A DNA stretch of 64,000 bases from Paenibacillus sabuli (GCF_014705605.1 NZ_JACXIZ010000020.1:62001-126000), one strand, 5' to 3'. Positions 42,327-51,357 are shown, numbered from the stretch's first letter. Notes: generated by a model not told the origin, from the letters alone. Numbers and translations: made by a program.

Positions 42327-42426
42327 GGTAATCCAGTCAACAGCAGCAGTCGAGGCATTCCTGTCAAGCAGAGCAGAAATGAGCGGAGCAGAGTAGAGCC
42401 GAGTAGAGCGGAGGAGAGATGAGACG

Positions 42427-43122
42427 ATGCTTGAAGCATATGACCAACAAGGCGTAGCCATGACTTGCAGAGGATGGGACGAATACGCACGAATGTTTGA
42501 TTTGAGGCGCGCGGATGTTTCAGGGCTTGAAGTTTTGGACGTAGCCGCCGGCGCCTCGTCCTTTGTGGCGGACGCCGCTGCGATGGGCGCCCAATCCGTT
42601 GCCGTTGATCCGCGATATCGAATGGAGCAGGACCGGATTTATACCGAAGCGAAGCAAGAAATTGAGACCAGCACGGCGAAGCTAGCCCGTTTAACGGACC
42701 GCTTCAATTGGAGCTTTTATGGCAACTTGGCACGACACCGCCAAATGCGTCTAGCCAACCTCAAACGTTTTGATGCGCATCGGCGCTGTGCGCCCGAACA
42801 TTATGTGGACGGACAATTGCCCGAGCTGCCGTTTCCGGACCAGGCGTTTTCGCTGGTGCTTTGCAGTCATTTTTTATTTTTATATGGCGAACAGTTGGAC
42901 TTCCAGTTTCACGAGCGTGCGATAGGCGAGTTGATGCGCGTGTGCCGTACTGGCGGACGTGTGTTGATTTACCCGTTGGTGACGCTGCATTTCAGACAAT
43001 ATGACCGATTGCAGGCATTGTGCACACGCTTGCAGTCGCACAGAGCGTACGTCTGTTTAAAGCCCGCTCGACTTCCTTTTATACCTGGATCCACGCACTA
43101 TTTGTCGATTCAACTCGAATAA
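42427..43122 (+). CDS. SAM-dependent methyltransferase, class I
   Basis: 231 residues, ATG start about 10 bases after GGAGGAG. The motif-I block LEVLDVAAGASSFVADAAAMG is at residues 34-54 and AVDPRY near 60; a long central insert (EAKQEIETSTAKLARLTDRFNW) precedes LPFPDQAFSLVLCSHFLFLY, the motif-IV/V equivalent. Substrate unknown. The base composition is more AT-rich than its neighbours and the leader is repetitive, so acquisition is possible but not shown. Confidence 0.85.
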   Translation: MLEAYDQQGVAMTCRGWDEYARMFDLRRADVSGLEVLDVAAGASSFVADAAAMGAQSVAVDPRYRMEQDRIYTEAKQEIETSTAKLARLTDRFNWSFYGNLARHRQMRLANLKRFDAHRRCAPEHYVDGQLPELPFPDQAFSLVLCSHFLFLYGEQLDFQFHERAIGELMRVCRTGGRVLIYPLVTLHFRQYDRLQALCTRLQSHRAYVCLKPARLPFIPGSTHYLSIQLE

Positions 43123-43163
43123 ACGGAGAAAAAGAAATTTTTCTCATTTTTGGGGCAATGAAA

Positions 43164-43192
43164 TTGCATTTCCGCAATGAAGCCGCTATAAT
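43164..43192 (+). promoter_or_regulatory. Promoter of the cold-shock gene
   Basis: TTGCAT (43164-43169), 17 bases, TATAAT (43187-43192); the transcript would have a leader of about 40 bases before the TTG start. Confidence 0.7.
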
Positions 43193-43240
43193 AAGGCTAC
43201 ACGTCGTTTGAAACGGCGGTCATTTTAGGAGGTTGTTCAT

Positions 43241-43438
43241 TTGAAAGGAACAGTAAAATGGTTCAACGCAGAGAAAGGCTACGGCTTCATTCAAGTTGAG
43301 GACGGCGAGGACGTATTCGTTCATTACTCCGCAATTACAGGCGAAGGCTTCAAATCGCTGGATGAAGGCCAGGCAGTCGAATTTGATATTACGGAAGGCA
43401 ACCGCGGACCGCAAGCGGCCAACGTCGTCAAATTGTAG
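43241..43438 (+). CDS. Cold-shock protein (CspD/CspB-like)
   Basis: 65 residues from TTG 43241, with TAGGAGGT 9 bases upstream. RNP1 is KGYGFIQV (residues 13-20) and RNP2 is VFVHYSAI, both intact; length is exactly that of Bacillus CspB/CspD. It binds single-stranded RNA or DNA. Promoter and terminator frame it as a single-gene unit. Confidence 0.97.
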   Translation: MKGTVKWFNAEKGYGFIQVEDGEDVFVHYSAITGEGFKSLDEGQAVEFDITEGNRGPQAANVVKL

Positions 43439-43492
43439 GATTGCCGTTTCGCGTATGCGAAGCGACTTATATAAGTGTGATACTTATAAGCG

Positions 43493-43524
43493 AGATCTCG
43501 CCGATGGTGGCGAGGTCTTTTTTT
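43493..43524 (+). terminator. Intrinsic terminator of csp gene
   Basis: AGATCTCGCC-GATGGT-GGCGAGGTCT followed by TTTTTT. A further dyad TATAAGT-GTGAT-ACTTATA lies just upstream (43469-43487). Confidence 0.88.
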
Positions 43525-43579
43525 GTAATTCGCTATGGTCTGGCAACAGCCTGGTTATAGAACTGCGGGAGAAACCGGC

Positions 43580-43680
43580 CGAAACGTTCTGCAAAAACAT
43601 TTGTGCTAAAAATGCTTCGCATGAATGCGTATTTCGAAGGCATATGCTCCAATGCGATTTCGGTCAATCCGGCACTTTTT
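43580..43680. repeat. Distant copy of the intergenic palindromic repeat
   Basis: AAACGTTCTGCAAAAAC (43582-43598) matches 15188-15204 at nearly every base, and CTCCAATGCGATTTCGG with its flank (43647-43679) matches 15229-15260 with a few changes. The copies are 28 kb apart, both in gene-free gaps. This and the next palindrome fill the 429-base gap between the csp and MATE-like genes; no gene is supported there. Confidence 0.55.
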
Positions 43681-43747
43681 CAATGGTTTTTCGCGCTATT
43701 GGAGCGGGCGGGATCACGATGCGACCGCATGCCGGTTTGCCGGCTGT

Positions 43748-43786
43748 AACGGACAAGAGAGGCGCTTAGCGTCTCTCTTGTCCGTT
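43748..43786. repeat. Long perfect palindrome downstream of MATE-like gene
   Basis: AACGGACAAGAGA... pairs with ...TCTCTTGTCCGTT, with a nested CGC-TTA-GCG. About 80 bases past the MATE-like stop on the minus strand. It could terminate from either side but lacks T-runs. Confidence 0.65.
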
Positions 43787-43867
43787 AGAACTGCCACACC
43801 CGGGACCGCGCTGCTTCGCTCTTTGCGCTGCTCGCGCTCTTCGCACTGCCGACGCCTGCCTGGCGTA

Positions 43868-45187
43868 TTATCTCGCCTTGCCTGCCAGGACGGTATCCAT
43901 CGGTCTGATGCGCCGCAGTGCCAAAGCCACAAATCCAAGCTCCGCCGCCATGCCGATCGATTGCGCCCAAGCGCCGATGCTTCCATTGAGATGGGGAAAC
44001 AGCCAAAGCAGCGTCAGCAGGGTCAATACAGTGAATGTGAGATTGACAGCTTGCGAGCTGAAAATGAGCCGCGTCTGGCCGCGTACCATGATCAGGCCGT
44101 TGAGCGCATCGAGCCAAGGCATCACCAATGTCAGCAGCACAAAGGCGCGAAGCGTCTGCAGGCTCTGACTGCGCAACTCGCCTTCCACGCCAATCACGCT
44201 GCCGAGTAAAAAATCACCGATCGGCGTGTAGGCGATCGTCATGAGCAGCAGGCAAGGCAAAAAGCCGATCATCAAGGTAAACCGGCGCACGGCTTGGGGG
44301 TCGATCCGGTAGAAATTCAGCACAATCTGGTGAAAATAACTAAAAAAACTCGTCAGCAACCCGACTACGCTAGCCGCTACTGCAAAGGAAGCAATGGCCA
44401 GCTCCGCATTCCACGTCTTGCCGAGCATGGCGTTGATGACGGGTATAATCCATACGGTAATGAGCGTCGACATCAGCAACGGACGATAAAAGCCGAAGAT
44501 GTGACGCTTGCCCTTCACTTCGTGCTCGTCCGACCTCTCCGGCATGCGCTTCACGAGCTGACGACCCTCGGCGTAGCTCACCGCGGCTTCGATCATCATG
44601 CCCAGCAGAAAGATCATCGCGCCCACCGTGCCGCTCGTGACGCCGGTATGAATAAAATATTGCGATAGCGCGTACATCCCCAGAAGGCGGAGCCCCATGC
44701 CGATCGTCAGCCATTTGGTGCGCAAATGATAGATGATGACGCCATGATACACGCAGCGCAGTCCGGAAAACAAACTGACAAACATCAACACTTGATACAC
44801 GCGGATAACGGCATCAAGCGCATCGCCTTGCACGCCGAAGACGCCGCCGAAAATCCATGCCCCGAGCGGCGTGTAGCAGATGAGCATGCCCAGCGCCAAA
44901 ATGCTGGCGAAAACGAGCAACGCGACGGCGAGCATCGACTGAAAGGAGCGCCTGTCCCGTACCAGCGCCGAACAAGTCTGACGCAACAGCACGGCGGGCC
45001 GCTCTGTAATGGTAAGTAAACTCATCGCGATGGCGTAGCTGGCGATGACGCGCTCCGGGTCGACGGCTCGCGTGAGCGTACTGTTTATGATAACATGCGA
45101 GATTGTAACGAGACTGGCCGATAATCCTAGTGGAAGAAAAAACGACCATATCCGTCTCATCGGCACTGCTTGCTGGGCTGCTTCCAT
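43868..45187 (-). CDS. MATE-like multi-antimicrobial extrusion protein
   Basis: 439 residues, ATG start 10 bases after AAAGGAG. About 12 membrane helices; IWSFFLPLGLSASLVTISHVIINSTLTRA at the start is the typical first helix pair of the MATE/polysaccharide flippase superfamily. It may export drugs or flip a lipid-linked precursor. It is divergent from the terpene synthase pair at 45358, so export of a terpene product is conceivable but unproved. Confidence 0.8.
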   Translation of the reverse strand: MEAAQQAVPMRRIWSFFLPLGLSASLVTISHVIINSTLTRAVDPERVIASYAIAMSLLTITERPAVLLRQTCSALVRDRRSFQSMLAVALLVFASILALGMLICYTPLGAWIFGGVFGVQGDALDAVIRVYQVLMFVSLFSGLRCVYHGVIIYHLRTKWLTIGMGLRLLGMYALSQYFIHTGVTSGTVGAMIFLLGMMIEAAVSYAEGRQLVKRMPERSDEHEVKGKRHIFGFYRPLLMSTLITVWIIPVINAMLGKTWNAELAIASFAVAASVVGLLTSFFSYFHQIVLNFYRIDPQAVRRFTLMIGFLPCLLLMTIAYTPIGDFLLGSVIGVEGELRSQSLQTLRAFVLLTLVMPWLDALNGLIMVRGQTRLIFSSQAVNLTFTVLTLLTLLWLFPHLNGSIGAWAQSIGMAAELGFVALALRRIRPMDTVLAGKAR

Positions 45188-45357
45188 TGCTGCTGAACTC
45201 CTTTGGATGAGAGATTACGCAGGGTCAAACGCCGGCCTTGACGCATGCTTACCAGTATAGCACGGTTTGGAAGAATACGGGCGTGACAGTGCCCGAAAGT
45301 TTACTCCGACTGGATTTATCGGCGATGAAATGGTACATTAATGGTTGGAGGTTTAGC

Positions 45358-45678
45358 ATGCCAAAACACGAATTCAAATGGAATGCAAGACTGCAAATCG
45401 AACTGCCGGCTTTGCGGCTGGACTGGGAAGCCTACGATGCCTACGAACGCGCGGGCATTCTGGCCTATTGGGAGGACGTACGCGGCCGGATTCCGGACCT
45501 AGTCGCGGAACTGGAGCGGCGAATTGACGCCAAGCAGACGGCGCTGTCGGAAGAAGACAGCTTTGAGGCAGCTTGCAGGCTGAATGCCGAAATCGCCGAG
45601 CTGGCCAGCCGCATCAACGATTTGCATATCTGGTACCGCATCAATCAAGAGATTGAACCGCGTCGCCATTCCGGATGA
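45358..45678 (+). CDS. Small helical protein upstream of terpene synthase
   Basis: 106 residues from ATG 45358, 7 bases after GGAGG. It is nearly all helix, acidic, with coiled-coil-like heptads (VAELERRIDAKQTAL, AACRLNAEIAELASRIND) and several tryptophans (WEAYDAYE, AYWEDVRGR). No family is recognised. It ends 22 bases before the terpene synthase gene and is almost certainly co-transcribed. Confidence 0.7.
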   Translation: MPKHEFKWNARLQIELPALRLDWEAYDAYERAGILAYWEDVRGRIPDLVAELERRIDAKQTALSEEDSFEAACRLNAEIAELASRINDLHIWYRINQEIEPRRHSG

Positions 45679-45700
45679 ATTGTACGGGGAGGACGCATCG

Positions 45701-46786
45701 TTGCACGAATATACGCATGCGGAGCGCCGCATGCCGGCGGGACCGATTCGGCTGATGTACCGCGTGTACAAGTACATATTGCCCGGCGTCGACGATGAAC
45801 TGGCGCGCTGGCGGGTCAAGGCCGAGAATATTCCGGACACGGAGCTGCGCACGCAAGCCCTAGCCAGCATCGAGACCAAGCGTTTCCATTGTCAGGGAGG
45901 GGGCGTCTACGCGGCCGCCAATCCGCCGGCCAGGCATGTGCTGATCCCGCTAATTGTTGCCTTGCAGACGATTAGCGATTATTTGGACAACCTGTGCGAC
46001 CGCAGCACGTCGATGGATGGCCGAGACTTTCGCTTGTTGCATCAGTCGATGCTGGATGCGGTCGATCCTGCAGCCGAGCTGCAAGACTATTATGCGCGCC
46101 GCGAAGAGAGCGACGACGACGGATATCTGCATGCGCTGGTGCGCGAGTGTCAGACCCGCGTCTCCGAGCTCCCCTCTTATGCGCAGGTTCAGGACGAGGT
46201 GCGGGATCTGGTCGGGCTTTATTGTGATCTCCAAGTGCACAAGCACATTCGTCATGAACAGCGCGAGCCGGCTTTGTTGGGCTGGTGGGAGGAGAACCGT
46301 CCACGCTATCGGCATTTGCTTTGGAATGAATTCGCCGCCGCCACGGGTTCTACATTGGGGATGTTTATGCTTTTTTTGGCTGCCTCGCATCCCGGTGTGA
46401 ACCGGACCGAGGCGACGCGTATTCGCGATGCTTATTTTCCCCATGTATGCGGCCTTCATATCATGCTGGACTATTTGATAGATCAGCAGGAGGATCGCGA
46501 GGGCGGCGACCTGAACTTTTGCAATTATTATACGAGCGAGACCGAACTGGTCGATCGGATCAGTCTGATCGTCACAAGCGCGCGCAACGATATCCGCAGG
46601 CTTCCCGGGGACAAGTTCCATCGTATGATTATCGAGGGTTTACTTGCGCTTTATTTATCCGATCCCAAAGCGCGCAGCCAGCGCGACGTCGTCGCAATCA
46701 CGAGACGACTGATGAAACGCAGTCCGATGACCCGACTTTTCTTTTGGGCGAATAGCATGTATATTCGTTCCAGACAATCGAAGTAG
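45701..46786 (+). CDS. ytpB: Tetraprenyl-beta-curcumene synthase-like (YtpB, DUF2600)
   Basis: 361 residues from TTG 45701, 8 bases after GGGGAGG; upstream codons in this frame belong to the preceding gene. It matches DUF2600, the large terpene synthases that cyclise C35 heptaprenyl diphosphate to tetraprenyl-beta-curcumene for sesquarterpene (baciterpenol/sporulene) synthesis. Acidic blocks TISDYLDNLCDR near residue 92 and LDYLIDQQED near 260 are candidates for diphosphate/Mg2+ binding. No sqhC cyclase lies in the window. Confidence 0.9.
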   Translation: MHEYTHAERRMPAGPIRLMYRVYKYILPGVDDELARWRVKAENIPDTELRTQALASIETKRFHCQGGGVYAAANPPARHVLIPLIVALQTISDYLDNLCDRSTSMDGRDFRLLHQSMLDAVDPAAELQDYYARREESDDDGYLHALVRECQTRVSELPSYAQVQDEVRDLVGLYCDLQVHKHIRHEQREPALLGWWEENRPRYRHLLWNEFAAATGSTLGMFMLFLAASHPGVNRTEATRIRDAYFPHVCGLHIMLDYLIDQQEDREGGDLNFCNYYTSETELVDRISLIVTSARNDIRRLPGDKFHRMIIEGLLALYLSDPKARSQRDVVAITRRLMKRSPMTRLFFWANSMYIRSRQSK

Positions 46787-46832
46787 CCCGTCCATTTTTT
46801 CACGATATAGATGATCTTGGGGAGGAAGAAAC

Positions 46833-47801
46833 ATGTCGAATGTAAAATCGATTGCTGTCCTGACGAGCGGGGGGGACTCGCAGGGAATGAATGCGGCGGT
46901 TCGCGCCGTTGTGCGGAGCGCGTTATTTAACGGCTTGGACGTCTATGGCGTGCAGCGGGGCTACCAAGGCCTGATCAATGACGACTTGCGGCCGATGGAT
47001 CTGCGCAGCGTGGGCGACATTATTCAGCGTGGCGGTACAATTTTGCAGACCGCGCGCTGCAAGGAATTTTTGACGCCGGAGGGCCAGCAGCGCGGGGCGG
47101 AGGTTCTGCGCTCGCGGGGCATCGACGGTCTGGTCGTCATCGGGGGAGACGGCTCCTACCAGGGCGCCAACAAGCTGAGCAAGCTGGGGATCAAGACAAT
47201 GGGACTGCCCGGCACGATTGACAACGACATTCCGTTCACCGATCTGACGATCGGCTTTGACACAGCGGTCAGCATCGTCGTCGACGCGATCAACAAGCTG
47301 CGCGATACGATGACCTCGCACGAGCGCTCCTCGATTGTCGAAGTGATGGGACGGCACTGCGGGGATATCGCGTTGTTTGCCGGATTGGCCAGCGGTGCGG
47401 AGACAATTCTGGTGCCGGAGGTGCCTTACGATCTGGAGCAGGTAGCGAATCGGATGCGCGAGAACTTCCAGCATGGCAAGCGGCACAGCATCATCATCGT
47501 TGCTGAGGGAGCCGGCAATGGGGAGGATGTCGCGCGTGAAATTACGGCGCTTAATGGGATTGAGCCGCGCGTGACCGTACTCGGGCACATTCAGCGCGGC
47601 GGTGCGCCGACGCATAATGATCGCATTCTGGCCAGCCGATTGGGCGATTTTGCCGTCCGCAAGCTGATGGATGGCGATTCGGGCAAGGGCTGCGGAATCG
47701 TCAAGGGGGAATTTGTGGCGACCGACATCGAGAAGGTCGTGACGACCAAAAAAGCCTTTAACATGGAGTTGTACGAGCTGGCGTCGCGCTTGTCGCAATA
47801 A
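46833..47801 (+). CDS. pfkA: ATP-dependent 6-phosphofructokinase
   Basis: 322 residues, ATG start after GGGGAGGAAG. Phosphorylates fructose-6-phosphate in glycolysis. TSGGDSQGMNAAVR (residue 11) is the ATP loop, GGDGSYQGA near 104, catalytic PGTIDNDIPFTD near 126 and MGRHCGDIAL near 171. The GGDSQGM variant (rather than GGDAPGM) is usual in Paenibacillus. It is not next to accA or pyk, its usual Bacillus partners. Confidence 0.96.
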   Translation: MSNVKSIAVLTSGGDSQGMNAAVRAVVRSALFNGLDVYGVQRGYQGLINDDLRPMDLRSVGDIIQRGGTILQTARCKEFLTPEGQQRGAEVLRSRGIDGLVVIGGDGSYQGANKLSKLGIKTMGLPGTIDNDIPFTDLTIGFDTAVSIVVDAINKLRDTMTSHERSSIVEVMGRHCGDIALFAGLASGAETILVPEVPYDLEQVANRMRENFQHGKRHSIIIVAEGAGNGEDVAREITALNGIEPRVTVLGHIQRGGAPTHNDRILASRLGDFAVRKLMDGDSGKGCGIVKGEFVATDIEKVVTTKKAFNMELYELASRLSQ

Positions 47802-47828
47802 TTGCCAACAGACAGGAGTCGGAGCGGC

Positions 47829-48041
47829 ATGTATTTGTACAAAATAGAACTTGAACAAACAAACGGCCTAAGCTGGCTGATCGTACTGGCGGAAACGGAC
47901 GAGCAGGCCTTTGAAGCGGTAGACGCCAATCTGGAGAAGCATTACATCAAAAAGCCCGCTGTTCGGTCTGCGGCCATTATCGAGAAGAAACGCGTTGTGA
48001 GCGGCAACGGATACATTCTTGATCCGCAGCAAGAACAATGA
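47829..48041 (+). CDS. DUF3906 family protein
   Basis: 70 residues from ATG 47829, 3-8 bases after the GGAG repeats in the leader. MYLYKIELEQTNGLSWLIVLAE with DEQAFEAVDANLEKHYIKKP is the small alpha/beta layout of DUF3906, a Bacillales family. Function unknown. It lies between pfkA (27 bases) and the flavin reductase (22 bases), same direction. Confidence 0.8.
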   Translation: MYLYKIELEQTNGLSWLIVLAETDEQAFEAVDANLEKHYIKKPAVRSAAIIEKKRVVSGNGYILDPQQEQ

Positions 48042-48063
48042 GGACTGAGCAAGGAGCGTAGCC

Positions 48064-48609
48064 ATGAAGATTGCCATTGTAGCCGGCGGCAACCGCCGTC
48101 AATCGACGAGCACACTGCTGGCCCGCTATATTCAAACTTGTATTGAGCAAGCTGGGCACGAGGTCTCATTCATCGATCTTTACACCGTTCCGCTGCCATT
48201 TTTTTCGCCGGATCAAGGGGCATCGGACAATGCCGAAGTGCTGGAGCTACAGCAAAAGGTCGGCGTCGCGCAGGCGATCGTACTGGCTACTCCCGACTAT
48301 CATGGGGGGCCTTCGGGCGTGCTGAAGAATGCTTTGGATCATCTCGGATTCGATCATTTTGACGGCAAAGCGGTGCTTTCCGCGAGCTCGTCGGGAGGCG
48401 CGGTGGGGGTCAGTCCGCTCCAGCAATTGCAGACAATTGTGCGCAATGTGCATGGCATCAATTGTCCGGAGTGGATTTCGATCGGTGGTCAATTCAGGCA
48501 GTTCGACGAGCTAGGGCAACCCGAGGAAGAGACGGTTCGGACGCGGGTACAGCGAACTGTCGGTTATTTTTTGCAGATGGCGGAGAAGCTTCGGCCACTG
48601 TCGTCCTGA
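48064..48609 (+). CDS. NADPH-dependent FMN reductase family protein
   Basis: 181 residues, ATG start after AAGGAG. Flavodoxin-like fold: the FMN phosphate loop GGNRRQSTSTLLARYI is at residue 8, and ATPDYHGGPSGVLKNALDHL near 78 is the second FMN block. Family members reduce quinones, azo dyes or chromate with NAD(P)H. Chromate reduction would fit the chrA pair at 12.7 kb, but the two are 35 kb apart. A perfect terminator follows. Confidence 0.9.
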   Translation: MKIAIVAGGNRRQSTSTLLARYIQTCIEQAGHEVSFIDLYTVPLPFFSPDQGASDNAEVLELQQKVGVAQAIVLATPDYHGGPSGVLKNALDHLGFDHFDGKAVLSASSSGGAVGVSPLQQLQTIVRNVHGINCPEWISIGGQFRQFDELGQPEEETVRTRVQRTVGYFLQMAEKLRPLSS

Positions 48610-48623
48610 GGTCACGCGATGTT

Positions 48624-48665
48624 ACGCAAAAACACCGGCTGCTGATGCAGCCGGTGTTTTTGCGT
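48624..48665. terminator. Perfect 19-base-pair bidirectional terminator
   Basis: ACGCAAAAACACCGGCTGC (48624-48642) and its full complement (48647-48665) around TGAT. It sits between convergent genes and has U-tracts on both strands inside the stem. Confidence 0.9.
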
Positions 48666-48690
48666 GCAAGCCCGCGTTGGAGCTTCAAAA

Positions 48691-49884
48691 TTAAAATTCA
48701 GCGTCCTCGGTGTACTTGTTGCTCGCGTTCCACAGCAGGTATTCGTCAATACCCGTGTCTTCAAGCGCTTGAATTTGAGCTTCAACCTCGGCCTTGCCAT
48801 ATTTCGTGTAATTGCCGCTGCCGAGCCAGCTGGCGGTGAAATCTTGAATCCATGGCCGAATGATCGGCTTGAAAATTCCGAGCTCCTCCAGCTTGTCGTG
48901 CGTGTCCTCCATTGCGCCCTTGATCGTTTCATACGGAGCTTTATCAGGTGCTTTCTGGTCGAACCAGCCGGTGCTGTAATGGCTCGGGTAGACCATGGGG
49001 CTTATGACGTCCACGTATTTGGAGATTTTGACGAAATCCTGGCCGATGCCTTCGGCGGCCGGCACGGAAGCGGCATACCCGAAAATATCTACCGAGACGC
49101 GCACATCCAAGCCTTCCAGCTGTTCGCGCGCATATTTGACAAAATCACCGATAATTTCAATGCGGCTCTCGTCGTTCGATTCGTACGTAAGCGTATCGGC
49201 GCGATTTTCGAAGCCTTCCGGAAAGCGAACATAGTCGAATTGAATTTCTTTGAAGCCGTGCTTGACCGCTTCTTTTGCGACGGCGATATTGTAGTCCCAT
49301 ACTTCCTTCAAATAAGGATTAACAAAGCTTTCGCCGCGTCCATTCTTCCAGACGCTGCCGTCTTGATTGCGGAACGACATGTCCGGATGGTTCTTGGCCA
49401 GCACGCTGTCCTTGAACACGACAATGCGGGCAATCGGATATACGTCATGCTCTTCCAACTTGGTCATCAATGCGTCGATGTCGGAGATATTTTTCTGGGT
49501 AGTGCCAAGCTCCAACAGTTCTTCATTTTCAGTCGGGTAGGTTATGTATCCGTGATCGTCCTTGATATCGATGACCATGCTGTTCAGCGCGGTGTTGTCC
49601 AGCAGCGTGAGCAAATGATTCATTCGCTCGACACCGGTCGTGTGCGACGTCACATAGATGCCCTTGACCTTGGGCGCATCGGGCTGAGGATCTTGCTTTT
49701 GAAAAAGATTGGGTTCGTTCTGCGTGCCGTCTTCGCCCGATGTCTGCCCATCGCCCTGCGGCTGTTGGGTCTGCCCGGCCCCGATCCCTGCTGTCATCCA
49801 TTGGCTCAGCGATGCCTGGCTATCGCCCGAACCGCCGGACATGAGTCCTGCGAACACAAGTAAAATTGAAAAAATAACTTCCAT
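48691..49884 (-). CDS. Putative glycoside hydrolase, DUF4015
   Basis: 397 residues, ATG start 6 bases after GGGAGAGG. An N-terminal signal/membrane segment (residues 2-18) and a Gln/Gly-rich linker (about 20-70) precede the TIM barrel: VKGIYVTSHTTG near 73, SMVIDIKDDHGYITY near 102, GFKEIQFDYVRFPEG near 210, VDVISPMVYPSHY near 286, and a closing IDEYLLWNASNKYTEDAEF. The DYVRFP and MVYPSHY blocks are those of DUF4015. It is probably exported; substrate (polysaccharide) is unknown. Confidence 0.88.
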   Translation of the reverse strand: MEVIFSILLVFAGLMSGGSGDSQASLSQWMTAGIGAGQTQQPQGDGQTSGEDGTQNEPNLFQKQDPQPDAPKVKGIYVTSHTTGVERMNHLLTLLDNTALNSMVIDIKDDHGYITYPTENEELLELGTTQKNISDIDALMTKLEEHDVYPIARIVVFKDSVLAKNHPDMSFRNQDGSVWKNGRGESFVNPYLKEVWDYNIAVAKEAVKHGFKEIQFDYVRFPEGFENRADTLTYESNDESRIEIIGDFVKYAREQLEGLDVRVSVDIFGYAASVPAAEGIGQDFVKISKYVDVISPMVYPSHYSTGWFDQKAPDKAPYETIKGAMEDTHDKLEELGIFKPIIRPWIQDFTASWLGSGNYTKYGKAEVEAQIQALEDTGIDEYLLWNASNKYTEDAEF

Positions 49885-50010
49885 ACTGTCCTCTCCCCGC
49901 TGTTAGTCTACATCCATTCTTAAACCGCAAGTCCGCACCGAAAACAAAAAAAATTAGCGTCTTTTATCATACTTAAATAGACGAAAATTCGACAAAAAAG
50001 ATGCAAATTT

Positions 50011-50049
50011 CCGAAAAAAATCGGGAACGCGTACATCCGTTCCCGATTT
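50011..50049 (-). terminator. Intrinsic terminator of the small gene at 50060
   Basis: AAATCGGGAACG pairs perfectly with CGTTCCCGATTT (50018-50049, 8-base loop); on the minus strand it is followed by a run of T, 10 bases past the stop. Confidence 0.9.
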
Positions 50050-50059
50050 CGGTTAAGCT

Positions 50060-50257
50060 TTAATGAAGCATGACTTGCTTTTGAAGCTCGTAAATACTTT
50101 GGTGAACAATTTCAACCGCATCCTCCGGATGCAGCTCCGCTAACCCGTCCCGCAACACGATGCTCAGCTGCAGCTCTTGCTCGGTCAAAAACGGCACCAT
50201 CTCCGGTACAAGCTCCTCGACGATCCGCGATAACGATACAGTTTGCATATCCATCAT
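50060..50257 (-). CDS. Small helical hypothetical protein
   Basis: 65 residues, ATG start (50257 or 50254) after GGAAAGGG. Acidic helical protein (LSRIVEELVPEMVPFLTEQELQLS, AVEIVHQSIYELQKQ). No family recognised. It stands alone between the DUF4015 and YitT genes with its own terminator, which supports it being a gene. Confidence 0.6.
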   Translation of the reverse strand: MMDMQTVSLSRIVEELVPEMVPFLTEQELQLSIVLRDGLAELHPEDAVEIVHQSIYELQKQVMLH

Positions 50258-50390
50258 GTATCACCCTTTCCTCATCTGAAATCAGAAAGCAGGGTAAACG
50301 CATGGTCATGAAAGCTGAAAATATCGGGGATACCTATAGTATAACAGGGAAAACAAAAAAAACCTAGATCGAAGCGGCCCAATTTATGGG

Positions 50391-51224
50391 TCAAAGATGG
50401 GTCTGTCTGAAGCCTCCCACAACGCCGACAGTCTCCACAATATTGATAAACGCGTGCGGGTCCAGGGTGAGTACGGACTTGCGCAGCTCGGCCAACTCAT
50501 AGCGTGTCGTCACGGTCATCAGCATATCCTGCTCCGCTGAGCTATAGGCGCCTTTTGTGCGAATGACGGTAACGCCGCGCGGTCGCTCCAGCAGCTTTTG
50601 ACGCATGCTCTCGGGGTGACAGGTTACGATGAAGACCGTGACCTTGATATGACGGACATGGATGACATCGACGACCTTGCCCGCCGCGTAGATGGCCAGC
50701 ATGGAATACAGGGCCGCGTCCCAGTCTTGAATGAGCAGACCCAGTGCGAGGATAATCGTACCATTCAAAACAAACACTAGCATGCCTACAGGCAAATCGC
50801 GCTTGCGCGTCACAATCGACGCAATGATGTCGAAGCCGCCCGACGAGCCGCCCTGGCGCAGCGCCAGGCCGCTGCCGAAGCCGACAATGACGCCGCCGAA
50901 TACCGCGCCGAGCAGCGGGTCGTGCGCAATCGCCCTGACGGGAAGCAGCTGCAGCCAGAGCGTCGCAGCTGCAACCGACAGCATGCTCCACATGACAAAG
51001 CGTCTGCCGACAGAAAAATAGCCCCACAATAAAATCGGGAAATTCGCGGCGAAATAGAGCCATCCGATATCTCCGCCGGTCAGATAGCCGACGATCATCG
51101 AGACGCTGGAGACGCCCCCACTCAGCAATCCGTGCGGAATAAGCAGCATATTGAATCCGAAGGCAACAAACATTGCGCCGATAATCATCGTCAGTGCGGT
51201 TGCACAATTTCGCAGGATGGGCAA
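50391..51224 (-). CDS. YitT family membrane protein
   Basis: 277 residues from TTG 51224, with GGAGGG 10 bases upstream. Five to six membrane helices (FNMLLIPHGLLSGGVSSVSMI near residue 24, GSGLALRQGGSSGGFDIIA near 117) and a C-terminal DUF2179 domain (MRQKLLERPRGVTVIRTKGAYS to residue 277). Members of this Bacillales family are of unknown transport function. Confidence 0.94.
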   Translation of the reverse strand: MPILRNCATALTMIIGAMFVAFGFNMLLIPHGLLSGGVSSVSMIVGYLTGGDIGWLYFAANFPILLWGYFSVGRRFVMWSMLSVAAATLWLQLLPVRAIAHDPLLGAVFGGVIVGFGSGLALRQGGSSGGFDIIASIVTRKRDLPVGMLVFVLNGTIILALGLLIQDWDAALYSMLAIYAAGKVVDVIHVRHIKVTVFIVTCHPESMRQKLLERPRGVTVIRTKGAYSSAEQDMLMTVTTRYELAELRKSVLTLDPHAFINIVETVGVVGGFRQTHL

Positions 51225-51357
51225 AAAACAACCCTCCTTTTTTCGTTATTATCTTTCCAGTATGGGTAAAACCGGTCTGCTGGTATTCACCATGGATGAT
51301 GTGTTATAATGAATAGGATATTTTTGAGGCTTTAGAAAAGAAGGAGTTTGAATACGT

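Noticed and set aside
42216-42422. 68-codon frame upstream of the methyltransferase
   Set aside because: The first ATG lies inside a TACAATG promoter-like box, there is no ribosome binding site, and the product is a low-complexity Ser/Arg/Gln string made by the tandem repeats.
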